Part shown: positions 42,523 to 51,684 of the stretch, in pieces | Position numbering within the stretch: the stretch's first letter is position 1 | How the letters are laid out: each line of letters starts with the position of its first letter | DNA from: Microbacterium sp. 10M-3C3 | GTDB taxonomy: Bacteria; Actinomycetota; Actinomycetes; Actinomycetales; Microbacteriaceae | Length of the DNA: 64,000 nucleotides | Direction of reading: 5' to 3' | Assembly: GCF_003931875.1 (NCBI RefSeq) | Contig: NZ_CP034245.1 | Location: 3,286,001-3,350,000, forward strand | Position numbers and translations under genes: made by a program | The notes under the pieces: model-generated | Told to the model about the DNA's origin: nothing | The model's input: the letters and a program-made list of their open reading frames with translations, nothing else | Database searches by the model: none

Positions 42523-43902
42523 GTGACCTCTCTGCCCCCGCAGCCGCTCAGCCCCCTGGACGGCCGGTATCGCGCCGCCGTCGCGCCGCTGGCCGACTAC
42601 CTCTCCGAAGCGGGTCTGAACCGCGCGCGCGTCGAGGTCGAGGTCGAGTGGCTGCTGACCCTCACCGACCGCTCGCTGTTCGGCACCTCGCCGCTGGCCG
42701 ACGCCGACCGTGAGCGCCTGCGCGCGCTGTACCGCGACTTCGGCCAGGCCGAGATCGACTGGCTCGCCGAGCGCGAGGCGATCACGCGCCACGACGTGAA
42801 GGCCGTCGAGTACCTCGTGCGCGACCGGCTCGAGACGCTCGGCCTCGGCGCCATCGCCGAGCTCACGCACTTCGCCCTGACCAGCGAGGACGTCAACTCC
42901 GTCTCGTACGCCCTGACGGTGCAGCGAGCCGTCGAGCGCGTGTGGCTGCCCCGGCTCGACGCCGTGATCGACGCGCTCGCGGCGATGGCCGCCCAGCACC
43001 GCGACGCCGCGATGCTCTCGCGCACGCACGGGCAGCCCGCGACCCCCACGACGATGGGCAAGGAGATCGGCGTGTTCGCGTGGCGGCTGCGTCGCGTGCG
43101 CGCGCAGATCGCCGCATCCGAGTACCTTGCGAAGTTCTCCGGGGCGACGGGCACGTGGTCGGCGCACATCGTCGCCGACCCGGACATCGACTGGCCCGAG
43201 GTGTCGCGGGCGCTCGTCGAGGGGCTCGGGCTGGGCTTCAACCCGGTGACGACGCAGATCGAGTCGCACGACTGGCAGGTCGAGCTGTACGACCGCGTGC
43301 GGCACGCGGGCGGCATCCTTCACAACCTCGCCACCGACATCTGGACCTACATCTCGCTCGGGTACTTCACGCAGATCCCCGTGGCGGGGGCGACCGGATC
43401 GTCGACGATGCCGCACAAGATCAACCCGATCCGGTTCGAGAACGCCGAGGCGAACCTCGAGATCTCCGGCGCCCTGTTCTCGACGCTCGCGCAGACCCTC
43501 GTGACCTCGCGGCTGCAGCGCGACCTCACCGACTCCACGACCCAGCGCAACATCGGCGTCGCGTTCGGGCATTCGCTGCTCGCGCTCGACAACCTGCTGC
43601 GCGGCCTCGGCGAGATCTCGCTCGCGCAGCCCGTGCTCGACGCCGACCTCGACGGCAACTGGGAGGTGCTCGCCGAGGCGATCCAGACCGTCGTGCGCGC
43701 CGAGATCGCCGCGGGCCGCTCGTCGATCACCGACCCGTACGCCCGGCTCAAGGACCTCACGCGGGGTCGCCGGGTCGGCGCGTCGGAGCTCGCCGAGTTC
43801 GTGCACGGCCTCGACATCCCGGATGCGGCGAAGGAGCGGCTGCTCGCGCTCTCGCCCGCGCGCTACATCGGCCTCGCCGCCGCCGTCGCCGACCGCGTCT
43901 GA
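42523..43902 (+). CDS. purB: Adenylosuccinate lyase
   Basis: 459 residues of the fumarase/ASL superfamily. Signature GATGSSTMPHKINPIRFENAE includes the mobile catalytic loop Ser; SRTHGQPATPTTMG carries the active His region; LTSEDVNSVSYAL is the other conserved block. It cleaves adenylosuccinate and SAICAR in purine synthesis. The PLSPLDGRYR start is the typical long-form (E. coli-like) PurB. GTG start at 42523 is preceded by GGGAG. Confidence 0.96.
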   Translation: MTSLPPQPLSPLDGRYRAAVAPLADYLSEAGLNRARVEVEVEWLLTLTDRSLFGTSPLADADRERLRALYRDFGQAEIDWLAEREAITRHDVKAVEYLVRDRLETLGLGAIAELTHFALTSEDVNSVSYALTVQRAVERVWLPRLDAVIDALAAMAAQHRDAAMLSRTHGQPATPTTMGKEIGVFAWRLRRVRAQIAASEYLAKFSGATGTWSAHIVADPDIDWPEVSRALVEGLGLGFNPVTTQIESHDWQVELYDRVRHAGGILHNLATDIWTYISLGYFTQIPVAGATGSSTMPHKINPIRFENAEANLEISGALFSTLAQTLVTSRLQRDLTDSTTQRNIGVAFGHSLLALDNLLRGLGEISLAQPVLDADLDGNWEVLAEAIQTVVRAEIAAGRSSITDPYARLKDLTRGRRVGASELAEFVHGLDIPDAAKERLLALSPARYIGLAAAVADRV

Positions 43903-43936
43903 CACGCGGCTCTTCGCCCGGGCGTGCGGCGCGTGG

Positions 43937-44105
43937 CGGCGCTGAGGCGGCGCTGAGGCGGCGCGTCGCCGGCAGCGCGTCGCCGTCAGCGCGCAGAATT
44001 CAGGCTGTGCCACAGGTTCGGCCCCGGAAACAGCCCGAAACGACGCCTCAGCCTGAATTCCGCACGGCCGCCGGTGACCGGACGCGCGCAGGCCGCGGCG
44101 AGCGG
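43937..44105. repeat. Hairpin tandem repeat, copy A (cut by IS256)
   Basis: Unit with inner hairpin GAATTCAGGCTG (43996-44007) ... CAGCCTGAATTC, flanked by GGCGCTGAGGCGGCGC-type sequence. It lacks a 29-bp block present in the next copy and is cut after GGCGAGCGG by the IS256-family element. Lies just after purB, so the hairpin may serve as its terminator. Confidence 0.75.
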
Positions 44106-45543
44106 GCTGAGTCCCTTAGCGTGGTGTCACTTCCCGCGGGGTTCTCGTCGTCGTAGGCGATGAAGGGCCACCGTGGGATGACCAGTTGTTTCCGCCAAGA
44201 AGCAAAGAAGAGATCCCACGATGACCCACCACCAGTCTGCCTTGACGACTCTGATCGGCGAAGTCCTTGCCGACCCCGACCTGGCTCACTCGGACGTGTT
44301 CCGTCGGATGCTGCAGGCGGGCCTGCAGGACCTGATCAACGCGGAAGCGACCGTGAAGATCGGCGCGGCCCCGCATGAGCGCACCCCTGAGCGCACCACA
44401 CGCCGCAACGGCACCCGACCCAAGACGCTGGCGACCCCGGCCGGGGAGGTGGACCTGCAGATCCCGAAGCTGCGGGAGGGGTCGTTCTTCCCGAGCCTGC
44501 TGCACCCGCGTCGCCGGGTCGATAAGGCCCTCTACGCCGTGATCTGCCAGGCATGGATCGACGGGGTCTCCACCCGCAAGGTCGACCAGCTGATCCGCGC
44601 GCTGGGCAACGACACCGGCATCTCCCGGTCGACGGTCTCTCGGATCTGCTCAGAGATCGACGAAACCGTGCACGAGTTCCTGCACCGCCGACTCGATCAC
44701 ACCTGGTTCCCGTACCTGTTCCTCGACGCCACCTACCTCGACGTCCGCCACCGCGGCCGCGTCGTCTCCCAAGCCCTCGTGGTCGCCACCGGCGTCAGCG
44801 GCGACGGGCGCCGCGAGATCCTCGGCATGAGCCTCGGGGATGCGGAGACCACCGACTTCTGGACCGAGTTCCTCCGCAGCCTGCGCGACCGGGGACTGAA
44901 GGTCGCCACCGACGCCGATCCGCTCGGCGTCGCCCTGGTCACCTCCGATGCCCACGCCGGCCTGAAAGCCGCGATCAAGGCGATCCTGCCCGGATCCGGG
45001 TGGCAGAGATGCCGAGTCCATTTCGCCCGCAACGTCACCCAGAAGCTCGGCTCGGCCCGCTCCAAGCCCGTCAACGCGCTGATCTCGACGATCTTCGCGC
45101 AGACCACCTCCGAGGCGGTGCTTGCCCAATACAAAGCCGTCGCGGACAGCCTGCGCAGCTCCTTCCCGGAGGTCGCCGAGATGCTCGAGGCCGCCGAACC
45201 CGACCTCACCGCGTTCGCACCACTACCCCGCGAGCACTGGCAGAAAGTCTGGTCCAACAACCCCATCGAACGCCTCAACCGCGAGATCAAACGCCGCGCC
45301 GACGTCGTCCAGATCTTCCCCGACCAAGGCTCCGTGACCCGCCTGATCGGCGCCGTCATCCAAGAGCAGCACGAGGAATGGTCCTACGGCGAACGCCGCT
45401 ACTTCTCCGACATCTCCATGCGCAAACTCGTCCACACCCTCCACGACCACGCAGAGCCGGCACGCCCCGAGCTCTACCTCACCGCCTGACCACCACCCAC
45501 CACAGGGAACAACTGGAGTGACACCACGCAAAGGGACTTGACC
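44106..45543 (+). mobile_element. IS256-family insertion sequence, complete
   Basis: 1438 bp. Inverted repeats of 22 bp, AGTCCCTTAGCGTGGTGTCA plus CT at 44110-44131, with its complement at 45517-45538 (one mismatch). A 9-bp direct repeat GGCGAGCGG flanks it (44097-44105 and 45544-45552), so insertion was into the intergenic repeat and damaged no gene. The transposase is intact, so the element is likely mobile. Confidence 0.9.
44221..45489 (+). CDS. IS256-family transposase (Mutator-like, DDE)
   Basis: 422 residues with RTTRRNGTRPKTLATPAGEV near the N-terminus, the DDE acidic residues in FLDATYLDVRHRG, VTSDAHAGLKAAIKAILPG and the C-terminal WSNNPIERLNREIKRR. Catalyses cut-out of the element as a circle and reinsertion. 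Full length and free of stops. Confidence 0.96.
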   Translation: MTHHQSALTTLIGEVLADPDLAHSDVFRRMLQAGLQDLINAEATVKIGAAPHERTPERTTRRNGTRPKTLATPAGEVDLQIPKLREGSFFPSLLHPRRRVDKALYAVICQAWIDGVSTRKVDQLIRALGNDTGISRSTVSRICSEIDETVHEFLHRRLDHTWFPYLFLDATYLDVRHRGRVVSQALVVATGVSGDGRREILGMSLGDAETTDFWTEFLRSLRDRGLKVATDADPLGVALVTSDAHAGLKAAIKAILPGSGWQRCRVHFARNVTQKLGSARSKPVNALISTIFAQTTSEAVLAQYKAVADSLRSSFPEVAEMLEAAEPDLTAFAPLPREHWQKVWSNNPIERLNREIKRRADVVQIFPDQGSVTRLIGAVIQEQHEEWSYGERRYFSDISMRKLVHTLHDHAEPARPELYLTA

Positions 45544-45941
45544 GGCGAGCGGCCGACGGGGGTGCGCCCGGCCGGCGCTGCGGCGGCGCTGCGGCGGCGC
45601 ATCGCCGTCAGCGCGCAGAATTCAGGCTGCGCCGCAGGTTCGGCCCCGGAAACAGCCCGAAACGACGCCTCAGCCTGAATTCCGCACGGCCGCCGGCCGA
45701 CGCCCGAGCGGCCGGCGGCCGCCGGTGACCGGACGCGCGCAGGCCGCGGCGAGCGGCCGACGGGGGTGCGCCCGGCCGGCGCTGCGTCGGCGCTGCGGCG
45801 GCGCATCGCCGTCAGCGCGCAGAATTCAGGCTGTGCCGCAGGTTCGGCCCGGAGGACAGCCCGAAACGACGCCTCAGCCTGAATTCCGCCGCCGACCGAC
45901 GCCCGAGCGGCCGGCGGCCGCGTGTCGCCGCGACGCGCGTG
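45544..45941. repeat. Hairpin tandem repeat, copies B and C
   Basis: Two further copies of the purB-end unit; GAATTCAGGCTG starts at 45618 and 45822, a period of 204 bp. Each holds the inverted pair ending CAGCCTGAATTCCGC and spacers such as CGGCCGCCGG and CCGACGCCCGAGCGGCC. The stretch has no gene; it lies between convergent genes, so the hairpins may end transcription from both sides. Confidence 0.75.
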
Positions 45942-46292
45942 TCAGCGCTGCGGAGGGGTGTCGCCCGAGGTCGGAGCGGCGGGCGGGGTCGTCCCGGCCG
46001 CATCCGCCGACTCCTCGCGCGGCAGCAGCACGGGGCGATCGACCGTCTTCGAGACCTGCGCCGGATCGACGGCGAGGAGCAGCAGCGACACGATCACGAG
46101 TACGGCGATGAATGTGATGCCGGCCGCGATCCCGCCGATCACGAGCGCGTGCGCCGACTGGCCCGGGACGCGCGCCTGGAAGAAGCCCATCGTCACGAGG
46201 GTCACGACACCGGCGAAGACCGCCGACGCGAAGGCGAGTCCGAGCAGCTGGACGGGGCGCATGAGCTCCCGTCGCGAGGGCTTGTCGCTCAT
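45942..46292 (-). CDS. Small two-span membrane protein of unknown function
   Basis: 116 residues, two hydrophobic helices (LLGLAFASAVFAGVVTLVTM and IGGIAAGITFIAVLVIVSLL) and a disordered acidic/Pro-rich tail. It overlaps the preceding membrane-protein gene by ATGA, so the two are probably made together and may form one complex. No recognised family. Confidence 0.65.
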   Translation of the reverse strand: MSDKPSRRELMRPVQLLGLAFASAVFAGVVTLVTMGFFQARVPGQSAHALVIGGIAAGITFIAVLVIVSLLLLAVDPAQVSKTVDRPVLLPREESADAAGTTPPAAPTSGDTPPQR

Positions 46293-46918
46293 GCGTCCAC
46301 CTCCGTGCGGTCGTTCGCGACGACCGCGTCCTTGCGCGGCGAGAAGCCGGCGATCCCGAGGAACACCGCGACGATCGCGGCGTAGCCGCCGAAGATGCCG
46401 ACGGCGATGACCGTGCCGGTCAGCGTGAAGGTGCCGGCGCCCTCGACCGAGTAATTGAGCGCGTATCCCGCCGGCACGACCGCGGTGCCCGCGGCCAGCA
46501 CGAGCGTCAGCACGCCGATCGTCATGGCGTCGCGCGGCGACTCCGCGCCCAGGGCGGCACGGCGTGCGCGGATGCCCGCGAGCAGCTCGACGAGGCCCGT
46601 GACCGCCGCCCACGTGATCACGAGCGCGAAGAACAGCGCCGTCGACCGCCACGGCGTGACGCCCGCGACCATGCCGGCGGCCAGGTCGAGCGCGCCGAGG
46701 AGGATCGGCACGGCGCGGCGGCCAGCCGGGAACGCCAGCCACGCCGCCAGCACGAATACGAGGCCGGTCGCGATCGAGAAACCACTGAAGATCGCGAGGC
46801 CGACCGCCGCGGAGTGGTCGGGCGAGAACGTGACCATGACGGCGGCCAGCGCCGCGAAGAGCGCACGGGCGAGCTGCAGGTGGCGCGGCTCGAAGGCGCG
46901 AGGAGGTGTGGTGGTCAC
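46289..46918 (-). CDS. Multi-span membrane protein (DUF308/HdeD-like)
   Basis: 209 residues, six or so hydrophobic helices with short loops; features such as PAGRRAVPILLGALDLAAGM and LVITWAAVTGLVELLAGIRA recall the HdeD/DUF308 fold. Relatives in databases are often mislabelled as acyl-CoA synthetase; nothing here supports that. GTG start at 46918. Role unknown. Confidence 0.6.
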   Translation of the reverse strand: MTTTPPRAFEPRHLQLARALFAALAAVMVTFSPDHSAAVGLAIFSGFSIATGLVFVLAAWLAFPAGRRAVPILLGALDLAAGMVAGVTPWRSTALFFALVITWAAVTGLVELLAGIRARRAALGAESPRDAMTIGVLTLVLAAGTAVVPAGYALNYSVEGAGTFTLTGTVIAVGIFGGYAAIVAVFLGIAGFSPRKDAVVANDRTEVDA

Positions 46919-47061
46919 GGCAGGTTCCGATGGAGCGTCAGGCGGACACCCCAGTCTACGTCCGCGCCCGTGCGGGCTCTCTCGACGCCGAGCGACACCG
47001 CCCGATCGAGGGCGCGGCGGCGCGCAGCATCGGGATGCGGCAGCAGCCGCCCCGCGGACCC

Positions 47062-48099
47062 TCAGCGGCGCGGGTCGATCATCGTCATGCCGGTCGGCGA
47101 CGCGGCGCCGACGCCGGGCAGGAGCGCCGCGGCCTCCTCGAGGCCCACGACGCGGTCGACGAGCTCGTCCGGGCGCAGCGTGCCCGCGGCGATGAGCGCG
47201 AGCATGCCGGGGTAGTCGGCCGCGGACATGCCGTGGCTCCCGAGCAGGTCGAGTTCCCACGCGATCGCGCGCGCCATCGGCATCGGGGTCAGTCCGTCGT
47301 CGGACGGCAGCAGGCCGACCTGCACGTGCCGTCCGCGGCGGCGGAGGCTCAGGACCGCGTCCGCCGCGGTCTGCGGATGCCCGACGGCGTCGACCGCGAC
47401 GTGCGCGCCGCCGGTGAGTTCGTGGACCCGGGCCGCCACGTCCGACCCGTCCGACAGCAGTCCGTGCTCCGCACCGAGGCGCTCGGCGAGCCCGAGCGCC
47501 GCCGGCGTGCGGTCGATCGCGATCGGGCGCGCGCCGAGGGCGGCCGCGATCATCACGGCGCTGAGTCCGACCCCGCCGGCGCCCACGACGGCGACCCATT
47601 CGCCCGGCTGCACCTCCGCCCGGGCGGTGAGAGCGCGGTAGGCGGTGGCGAAGCGGCATCCGAGAGCCGCCGCGGCCTCGTACGACACGTCGTCGGGAAT
47701 CGCAACGAGGTTCGTGTCGGCGGCGTGGAGCGCGACGAGCTCGGCGAACGAGCCGTCGTGCGTGAACCCGGGCTGCTGCTGGTTCGGGCACACCTGCGCG
47801 TCGCCGGCGCGGCACCACTCGCACGCGCCGCATCCGCATACGAACGGCACCGTCACCCGATCGCCGACCCCCCACCGCTCGACGCCCGCGCCGACCGCGT
47901 GGACGACGCCCGCCAGCTCGTGCCCGGGGATGTGCGGCACGGTGATGTCGTCGTCGTGTCCGGCCCACGCGTGCCAGTCACTGCGGCACAGACCGGTCGC
48001 CATGACGCGCACGACCACTCCGCCGTCGGGCGCCGCAGGGTCGGCGACCTCCCGCACCTCGAGCGGTCCGCCGATCGTGTTCATGATCATCGCGCGCAC
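47062..48099 (-). CDS. Zinc-dependent alcohol dehydrogenase (MDR)
   Basis: 345 residues. Catalytic zinc ligands in GLCRSDWHAW and PGHELAGVV; structural zinc Cys set CGCGACEWCRAGDAQVC; NAD-binding GAGGVGLSAV; substrate-site sequence GCRFATAYRAL. It oxidises primary or secondary alcohols or polyols with NAD(P). GTG start at 48099 (ATG at 48090 also possible). The GFTHDGSFAELVAL segment is typical of zinc ADHs in actinobacteria. Confidence 0.9.
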   Translation of the reverse strand: MRAMIMNTIGGPLEVREVADPAAPDGGVVVRVMATGLCRSDWHAWAGHDDDITVPHIPGHELAGVVHAVGAGVERWGVGDRVTVPFVCGCGACEWCRAGDAQVCPNQQQPGFTHDGSFAELVALHAADTNLVAIPDDVSYEAAAALGCRFATAYRALTARAEVQPGEWVAVVGAGGVGLSAVMIAAALGARPIAIDRTPAALGLAERLGAEHGLLSDGSDVAARVHELTGGAHVAVDAVGHPQTAADAVLSLRRRGRHVQVGLLPSDDGLTPMPMARAIAWELDLLGSHGMSAADYPGMLALIAAGTLRPDELVDRVVGLEEAAALLPGVGAASPTGMTMIDPRR

Positions 48100-48154
48100 C
48101 CGCCCACGGTACGCGGTCCTCGCCGGCGGTCGTCGGCCCGCCGCCCGTTGCTTC

Positions 48155-48235
48155 CTCAGGAGATTCGGGACGGACGCGGGCTCGATCCGCGTGATTCCGT
48201 GCGACGGCGCGCCGCCGCATCCGGAATCTCCTGAG
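48155..48235. repeat. Long intergenic palindrome
   Basis: Arms CTCAGGAGATTC (48155-48166) and GAATCTCCTGAG (48224-48235) enclose inner pairs such as ACGCGG/CCGCGT. It sits between the sugar dehydrogenase end and the ADH start. Candidate terminator or REP-like element. Confidence 0.55.
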
Positions 48236-48348
48236 AAACGAACCAGCGAGGCGGGGTCAGACCGGCGGCGGCGCGCCACCGACGCCGGCGGGCGTCGGCC
48301 GGGTGGATGCGGCCCCGGGAGGCCGCACCGGTCCGGCGGCCGGCCGGG

Positions 48349-49479
48349 TCAGCCGAGCGGGACGGCGAGCAACCGATCGTCGCCGGGGGCGGGCTGCCCG
48401 CGTCCGTCGGTGTTGTTCGTGAGCATCCACAAGGCGCGGTCGGGCCCGACGGCGACGTCGCGCAGACGCCCGGACTCGCCCGCGAAGTACTCCGCCGAGG
48501 TCGTGGGATCGGCCACCGGGATGCTGCGCAGCACCCGCCCGCGCAGGTTCGCGACGAAGATCGTCCCGCCGGCGATCGCGATGCCACTCGGGCTCGCCTC
48601 GTCCGGATTCCACTGCTGCACCGGGTCGATGTACGCGGGATCGCCCGCCGAGCCCTCGACCTCGGGCCAGCCGTAGTTGCCGCCCGCGGTGATGATGTTG
48701 AGCTCGTCCCACGTGTCCTGCCCCAACTCGGCGGCGAACATCGTCCCGTCGGCGGCCCACGCGATGCCCTGCGGGTTGCGGTGCCCGAGGCTGTAGACGA
48801 GCGATCCGGGGATCGGGTTGTCGGCCGGCACGTCGCCGTCGGGCGTCATCCGCAGGATCTTGCCCGACAGGCTCGCGGGATCCTGCGCGGCGGCCCGGTT
48901 CTGCGCGTCGCCGACCGTCGCGTAGAGCATCCCGTCGGGGCCGAACGCGATCCGACCGCCGTTGTGCGTGGCGTTGGCCGGGATGCCGTCGAGGATCGTC
49001 TCGGGCTGTCCGAGCACCCGTGCGCCGTTGTCGAAGCGCAGCGGGAAGCGCTGGATGCGATTCCCGTCCGCACTCGTCGAGTAGGCGTACAGCGCGTCCG
49101 CGCCGTCCTCCTCGCGCGCGGCGAGACCGAGCAGGCCCGACTCGCCGCGGTGCACGACGCCCTCGACGGTGCCGACGACCCGCGTGCCACCGCCCACGAG
49201 CTCGAGGATCTCCCCCGAGTCGCGGCTGCTCACGAAAACGGCGTCGCCCGCGAACGCGATCGACCATGGCGCGGCGAGATCCCGCGCCAGCTCGACGGGC
49301 TCACCGGCGGGGAGCACGGGGGCGGCGGACGTCGGCGAGGCGGATGCGGCGGCGTCGGGCGTGTACGTCGCGGTCTGCCGCGGCATGGCCGGCGCCGCGC
49401 TGCATCCGGCCACGAGCGCCACCGCGGCGAGTCCGCCGAGAAGCGGGGCGAGGCGGCGCGTGCGGACCGGCACCGTCAC
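48349..49479 (-). CDS. PQQ-dependent sugar dehydrogenase-like lipoprotein
   Basis: 376 residues with lipobox VAGC (Cys26), so it is membrane-anchored outside. The GSDH/sorbosone dehydrogenase beta-propeller motifs are clear: LAAPWSIAFAGD, ESGLLGLA, THNGGRIAFGPDGMLYATVGD, SLGHRNPQGIAWA and ELGQDTWDELNII. The PQQ-contact Arg and His positions are kept in GHRNPQG. GTG start at 49479 overlaps the ADH stop by GTGA. Substrate may be an aldose; PQQ supply genes are not in view. Confidence 0.85.
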   Translation of the reverse strand: MTVPVRTRRLAPLLGGLAAVALVAGCSAAPAMPRQTATYTPDAAASASPTSAAPVLPAGEPVELARDLAAPWSIAFAGDAVFVSSRDSGEILELVGGGTRVVGTVEGVVHRGESGLLGLAAREEDGADALYAYSTSADGNRIQRFPLRFDNGARVLGQPETILDGIPANATHNGGRIAFGPDGMLYATVGDAQNRAAAQDPASLSGKILRMTPDGDVPADNPIPGSLVYSLGHRNPQGIAWAADGTMFAAELGQDTWDELNIITAGGNYGWPEVEGSAGDPAYIDPVQQWNPDEASPSGIAIAGGTIFVANLRGRVLRSIPVADPTTSAEYFAGESGRLRDVAVGPDRALWMLTNNTDGRGQPAPGDDRLLAVPLG

Positions 49480-50495
49480 ACCTCGAGGAGGACCTTCGTC
49501 GCCCGACGCTCGTCCATCGCCCGGTAGCCCTCCGCGGCGTCGGCGAGCGGCAGCGCGAGGTCGAACACGGCGCCGGGGTCGATCGTGCGCTCTTCGATGA
49601 GGCGGATGAGCTCGGGCAGGTACTGCCGCACCGGCGCGGGGCCGCCATGGAGGTGGACGCCCGAGCGGAACAGCTGCGTGCCGTCGATCGTGACGTCGTG
49701 CGAGACGCCGACGAAGCCGACATGACCACCCGCGCGGGTGGAGCGCAGCGCCTGGTCCATCGACCCCTGGGTGCCGACGGCCTCGATGACCGAGTGGGCG
49801 CCGAGGCCGTCGGTGAGGTCCTTGACGCGCGCCACGCCCTCGTCGCCGCGCTCGGCGACGATGTCGGTCGCCCCGAAGCGGCGAGCGAGCTCCTGCCGGT
49901 CGGCGTGCCGCGACATCGCGATGATGCGCTCCGCGCCGAGCTGCTTCGCGGCGAGCACGCCGAGGAGCCCGACCGCGCCGTCGCCGACGACCGCGACGGT
50001 CTTGCCCGGACCCGCCTCGGCGGCCACCGCGGCGAACCACCCCGTGCCGAGCACGTCGGATGCGGCCAGCAGCGCCGGAACGAGGTCGGCGGCGGGCCGT
50101 CCGGAGGTCGCGACGAGCGTGCCGTCGGCCAGCGGAATGCGGGCGTACTCGGCCTGCGTGCCGATCGTGCCCATCGGCACGCGGTGGATGCAGTGCGTCT
50201 GGTAGCCGGCGCGGCAGATCGCGCACGTGTTGTCGGAGGCGAAGAACGACCCGACGACGAAGTCCCCGACCCGCACGCTCGACACCTCGGACCCGACCTC
50301 GACGACCTCGCCGACGTACTCGTGCCCCATGGGGGCGTGGTCGACGCGATCGGCGCCGCGGTAGGGCCACAGGTCGCTGCCGCAGATGCACGTCGCAGCC
50401 AGGCGGATCACCGCATCCGTCGGCTGCTCGATGCGCGGGTCGGGGCGCTCCTCGACGCGCACGTCGCCAGGTCCGTACATGATCACTCCGCGCAC
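49476..50495 (-). CDS. Zinc-dependent alcohol dehydrogenase (MDR)
   Basis: 339 residues. Catalytic zinc site CICGSDLWPY and MGHEYVGEV; NAD(P)-binding GDGAVGLLGVLAAKQLGA. The structural zinc motif is altered: NTCAICRAGYQTHC keeps three Cys. Typical of the subgroup annotated as IMP-dehydrogenase-like or zinc-dependent ADH. Overlaps the PQQ lipoprotein gene by 4 bp, so both belong to one oxidation module. Confidence 0.9.
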   Translation of the reverse strand: MRGVIMYGPGDVRVEERPDPRIEQPTDAVIRLAATCICGSDLWPYRGADRVDHAPMGHEYVGEVVEVGSEVSSVRVGDFVVGSFFASDNTCAICRAGYQTHCIHRVPMGTIGTQAEYARIPLADGTLVATSGRPAADLVPALLAASDVLGTGWFAAVAAEAGPGKTVAVVGDGAVGLLGVLAAKQLGAERIIAMSRHADRQELARRFGATDIVAERGDEGVARVKDLTDGLGAHSVIEAVGTQGSMDQALRSTRAGGHVGFVGVSHDVTIDGTQLFRSGVHLHGGPAPVRQYLPELIRLIEERTIDPGAVFDLALPLADAAEGYRAMDERRATKVLLEV

Positions 50496-50581
50496 CGCGC
50501 CGTCCTTCCCTCCGGGGTCGCTCGCCGACCCTCGTCAGTCTGCGCGCCCGCGCTCACCTCCGGAACCCCTTCCCCTGCCCC

Positions 50582-50644
50582 GTTCACTCGTCGTATATGC
50601 CCCGCCCGGACGCCCTTGCGGCGCCATATACGCCGAGCGAGCGG
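50582..50644. repeat. Palindromic repeat, GTTC-CTCG family, copy 1
   Basis: CGTATATG with CATATACG arms, surrounded by GTTCACTCG and CGAGCGAGC, and GC-rich inner arms. Related to the element at 52477. Between codirectional genes; probable terminator of the MmyB-like gene, which is read leftward. Confidence 0.55.
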
Positions 50645-50735
50645 TCGACGGCGAGGCGGCCGGGCGCGGAGGGGGCGGGCGCGGAACGGCCGGCGCGGGG
50701 CGTGCGGCGGGCGGCGGGCGGCGGTGCGGCGGGCG

Positions 50736-51584
50736 TCAGCGGCCGGGGGCGAGTTGCTGCGTGCCGAGCACGGCGAGCAGGCGCAGCTTCTCCTCGGCCT
50801 CACTGCGCGGCTCGGGCGTGAGCACGAGGAGCGCCTGCGCGCGGTCGTCGGTGAACAGCACCTGACAGTCCACCTCGATCGCGCCGACCTCCGGATGCAG
50901 CAGCACCTTGTGGTCGGCGAACCGCTGCGCCACCTCCTGCCGCTCCCACAGCCCCGCGAACTCCGCGCTGCGCGCCTGCAGCGCCGCGGCGAGCTCGCCG
51001 GCGACCGACGCCGGGCCGAGTGTGCCGTAGGCGGCGCGCAGACCCGCGACGATAGCGCGACTCTGCCGGTCACGGTCGTCTTCCGGGTAGTGCGCGCGCT
51101 CGGTCGCCGGCTCGACGAACCAGCGCCACGCCTCGAACCGGCCCCAGCCGTCGCGGGCGACGTGGTCGCCGAGGAGCGCGACCGACAGCGGGTTCTGCAG
51201 CAGCGTCTCGCCCACGTGCGAGATGATCAGCGCCGGCGTGTCGGACAGGCGGTCGAACACGCGTTGCAGCGCCGGGGCGACGTGGTCGGCGCCGCCGAGC
51301 CGGTCGGGCACGGCCTGCCCCGCCATGCGGTAGAGGTAGTCGCGCTCGTCCACGCTCAGCCGCAGCGCGCGGGCGAGCGCCGCGAGCATCTGCGTGCTCG
51401 GCTGCGGCCCGCGCTGCTGCTCGAGCCGCGTGTAGTAGTCGGTCGACATCGTCGCGAGGGTCGCGACCTCCTCGCGGCGCAGCCCGGCCGTGCGCCGGCG
51501 CGGCCCCGCCGACAGCCCGACGTCGGCCGGATGCAGCGCCTCGCGGCGAGCGTGGAGGAAGTCGGCGAGCGCGGCACGGTCCAT
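50736..51584 (-). CDS. MmyB-like helix-turn-helix regulator
   Basis: 282 residues. N-terminal HTH with TAGLRREEVATLATMSTDYY and LEQQRGPQPS, then the MmyB ligand domain with the PAS-like LLQNPLSVALLGDH and LLHPEVGAIEVDCQVL. It is divergent from an SDR gene across 100 bp that holds an inverted repeat CCAGGGA-N22-TCCCTGG (51617-51652), so it probably controls that SDR. Confidence 0.9.
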   Translation of the reverse strand: MDRAALADFLHARREALHPADVGLSAGPRRRTAGLRREEVATLATMSTDYYTRLEQQRGPQPSTQMLAALARALRLSVDERDYLYRMAGQAVPDRLGGADHVAPALQRVFDRLSDTPALIISHVGETLLQNPLSVALLGDHVARDGWGRFEAWRWFVEPATERAHYPEDDRDRQSRAIVAGLRAAYGTLGPASVAGELAAALQARSAEFAGLWERQEVAQRFADHKVLLHPEVGAIEVDCQVLFTDDRAQALLVLTPEPRSEAEEKLRLLAVLGTQQLAPGR

Positions 51585-51616
51585 GGCTCCATCCTCGCGG
51601 GCCGCCGCCTGCTCAG

Positions 51617-51652
51617 CCAGGGATCGCGACTCCCCCGATGAACGCTCCCTGG
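51617..51652. promoter_or_regulatory. Inverted repeat between MmyB and SDR genes
   Basis: CCAGGGA (51617-51623) and TCCCTGG (51646-51652), 22 bp apart, about two helical turns. Candidate operator for the MmyB-like regulator on the divergent promoters. Confidence 0.4.
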
Positions 51653-51684
51653 AGGCCACCCGGCCCGGCGCGAAGACTCGGGGC

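Noticed and set aside
46289..46918. Acyl-CoA synthetase (label common for relatives)
   Set aside because: It is a short multi-span membrane protein without AMP-binding motifs.
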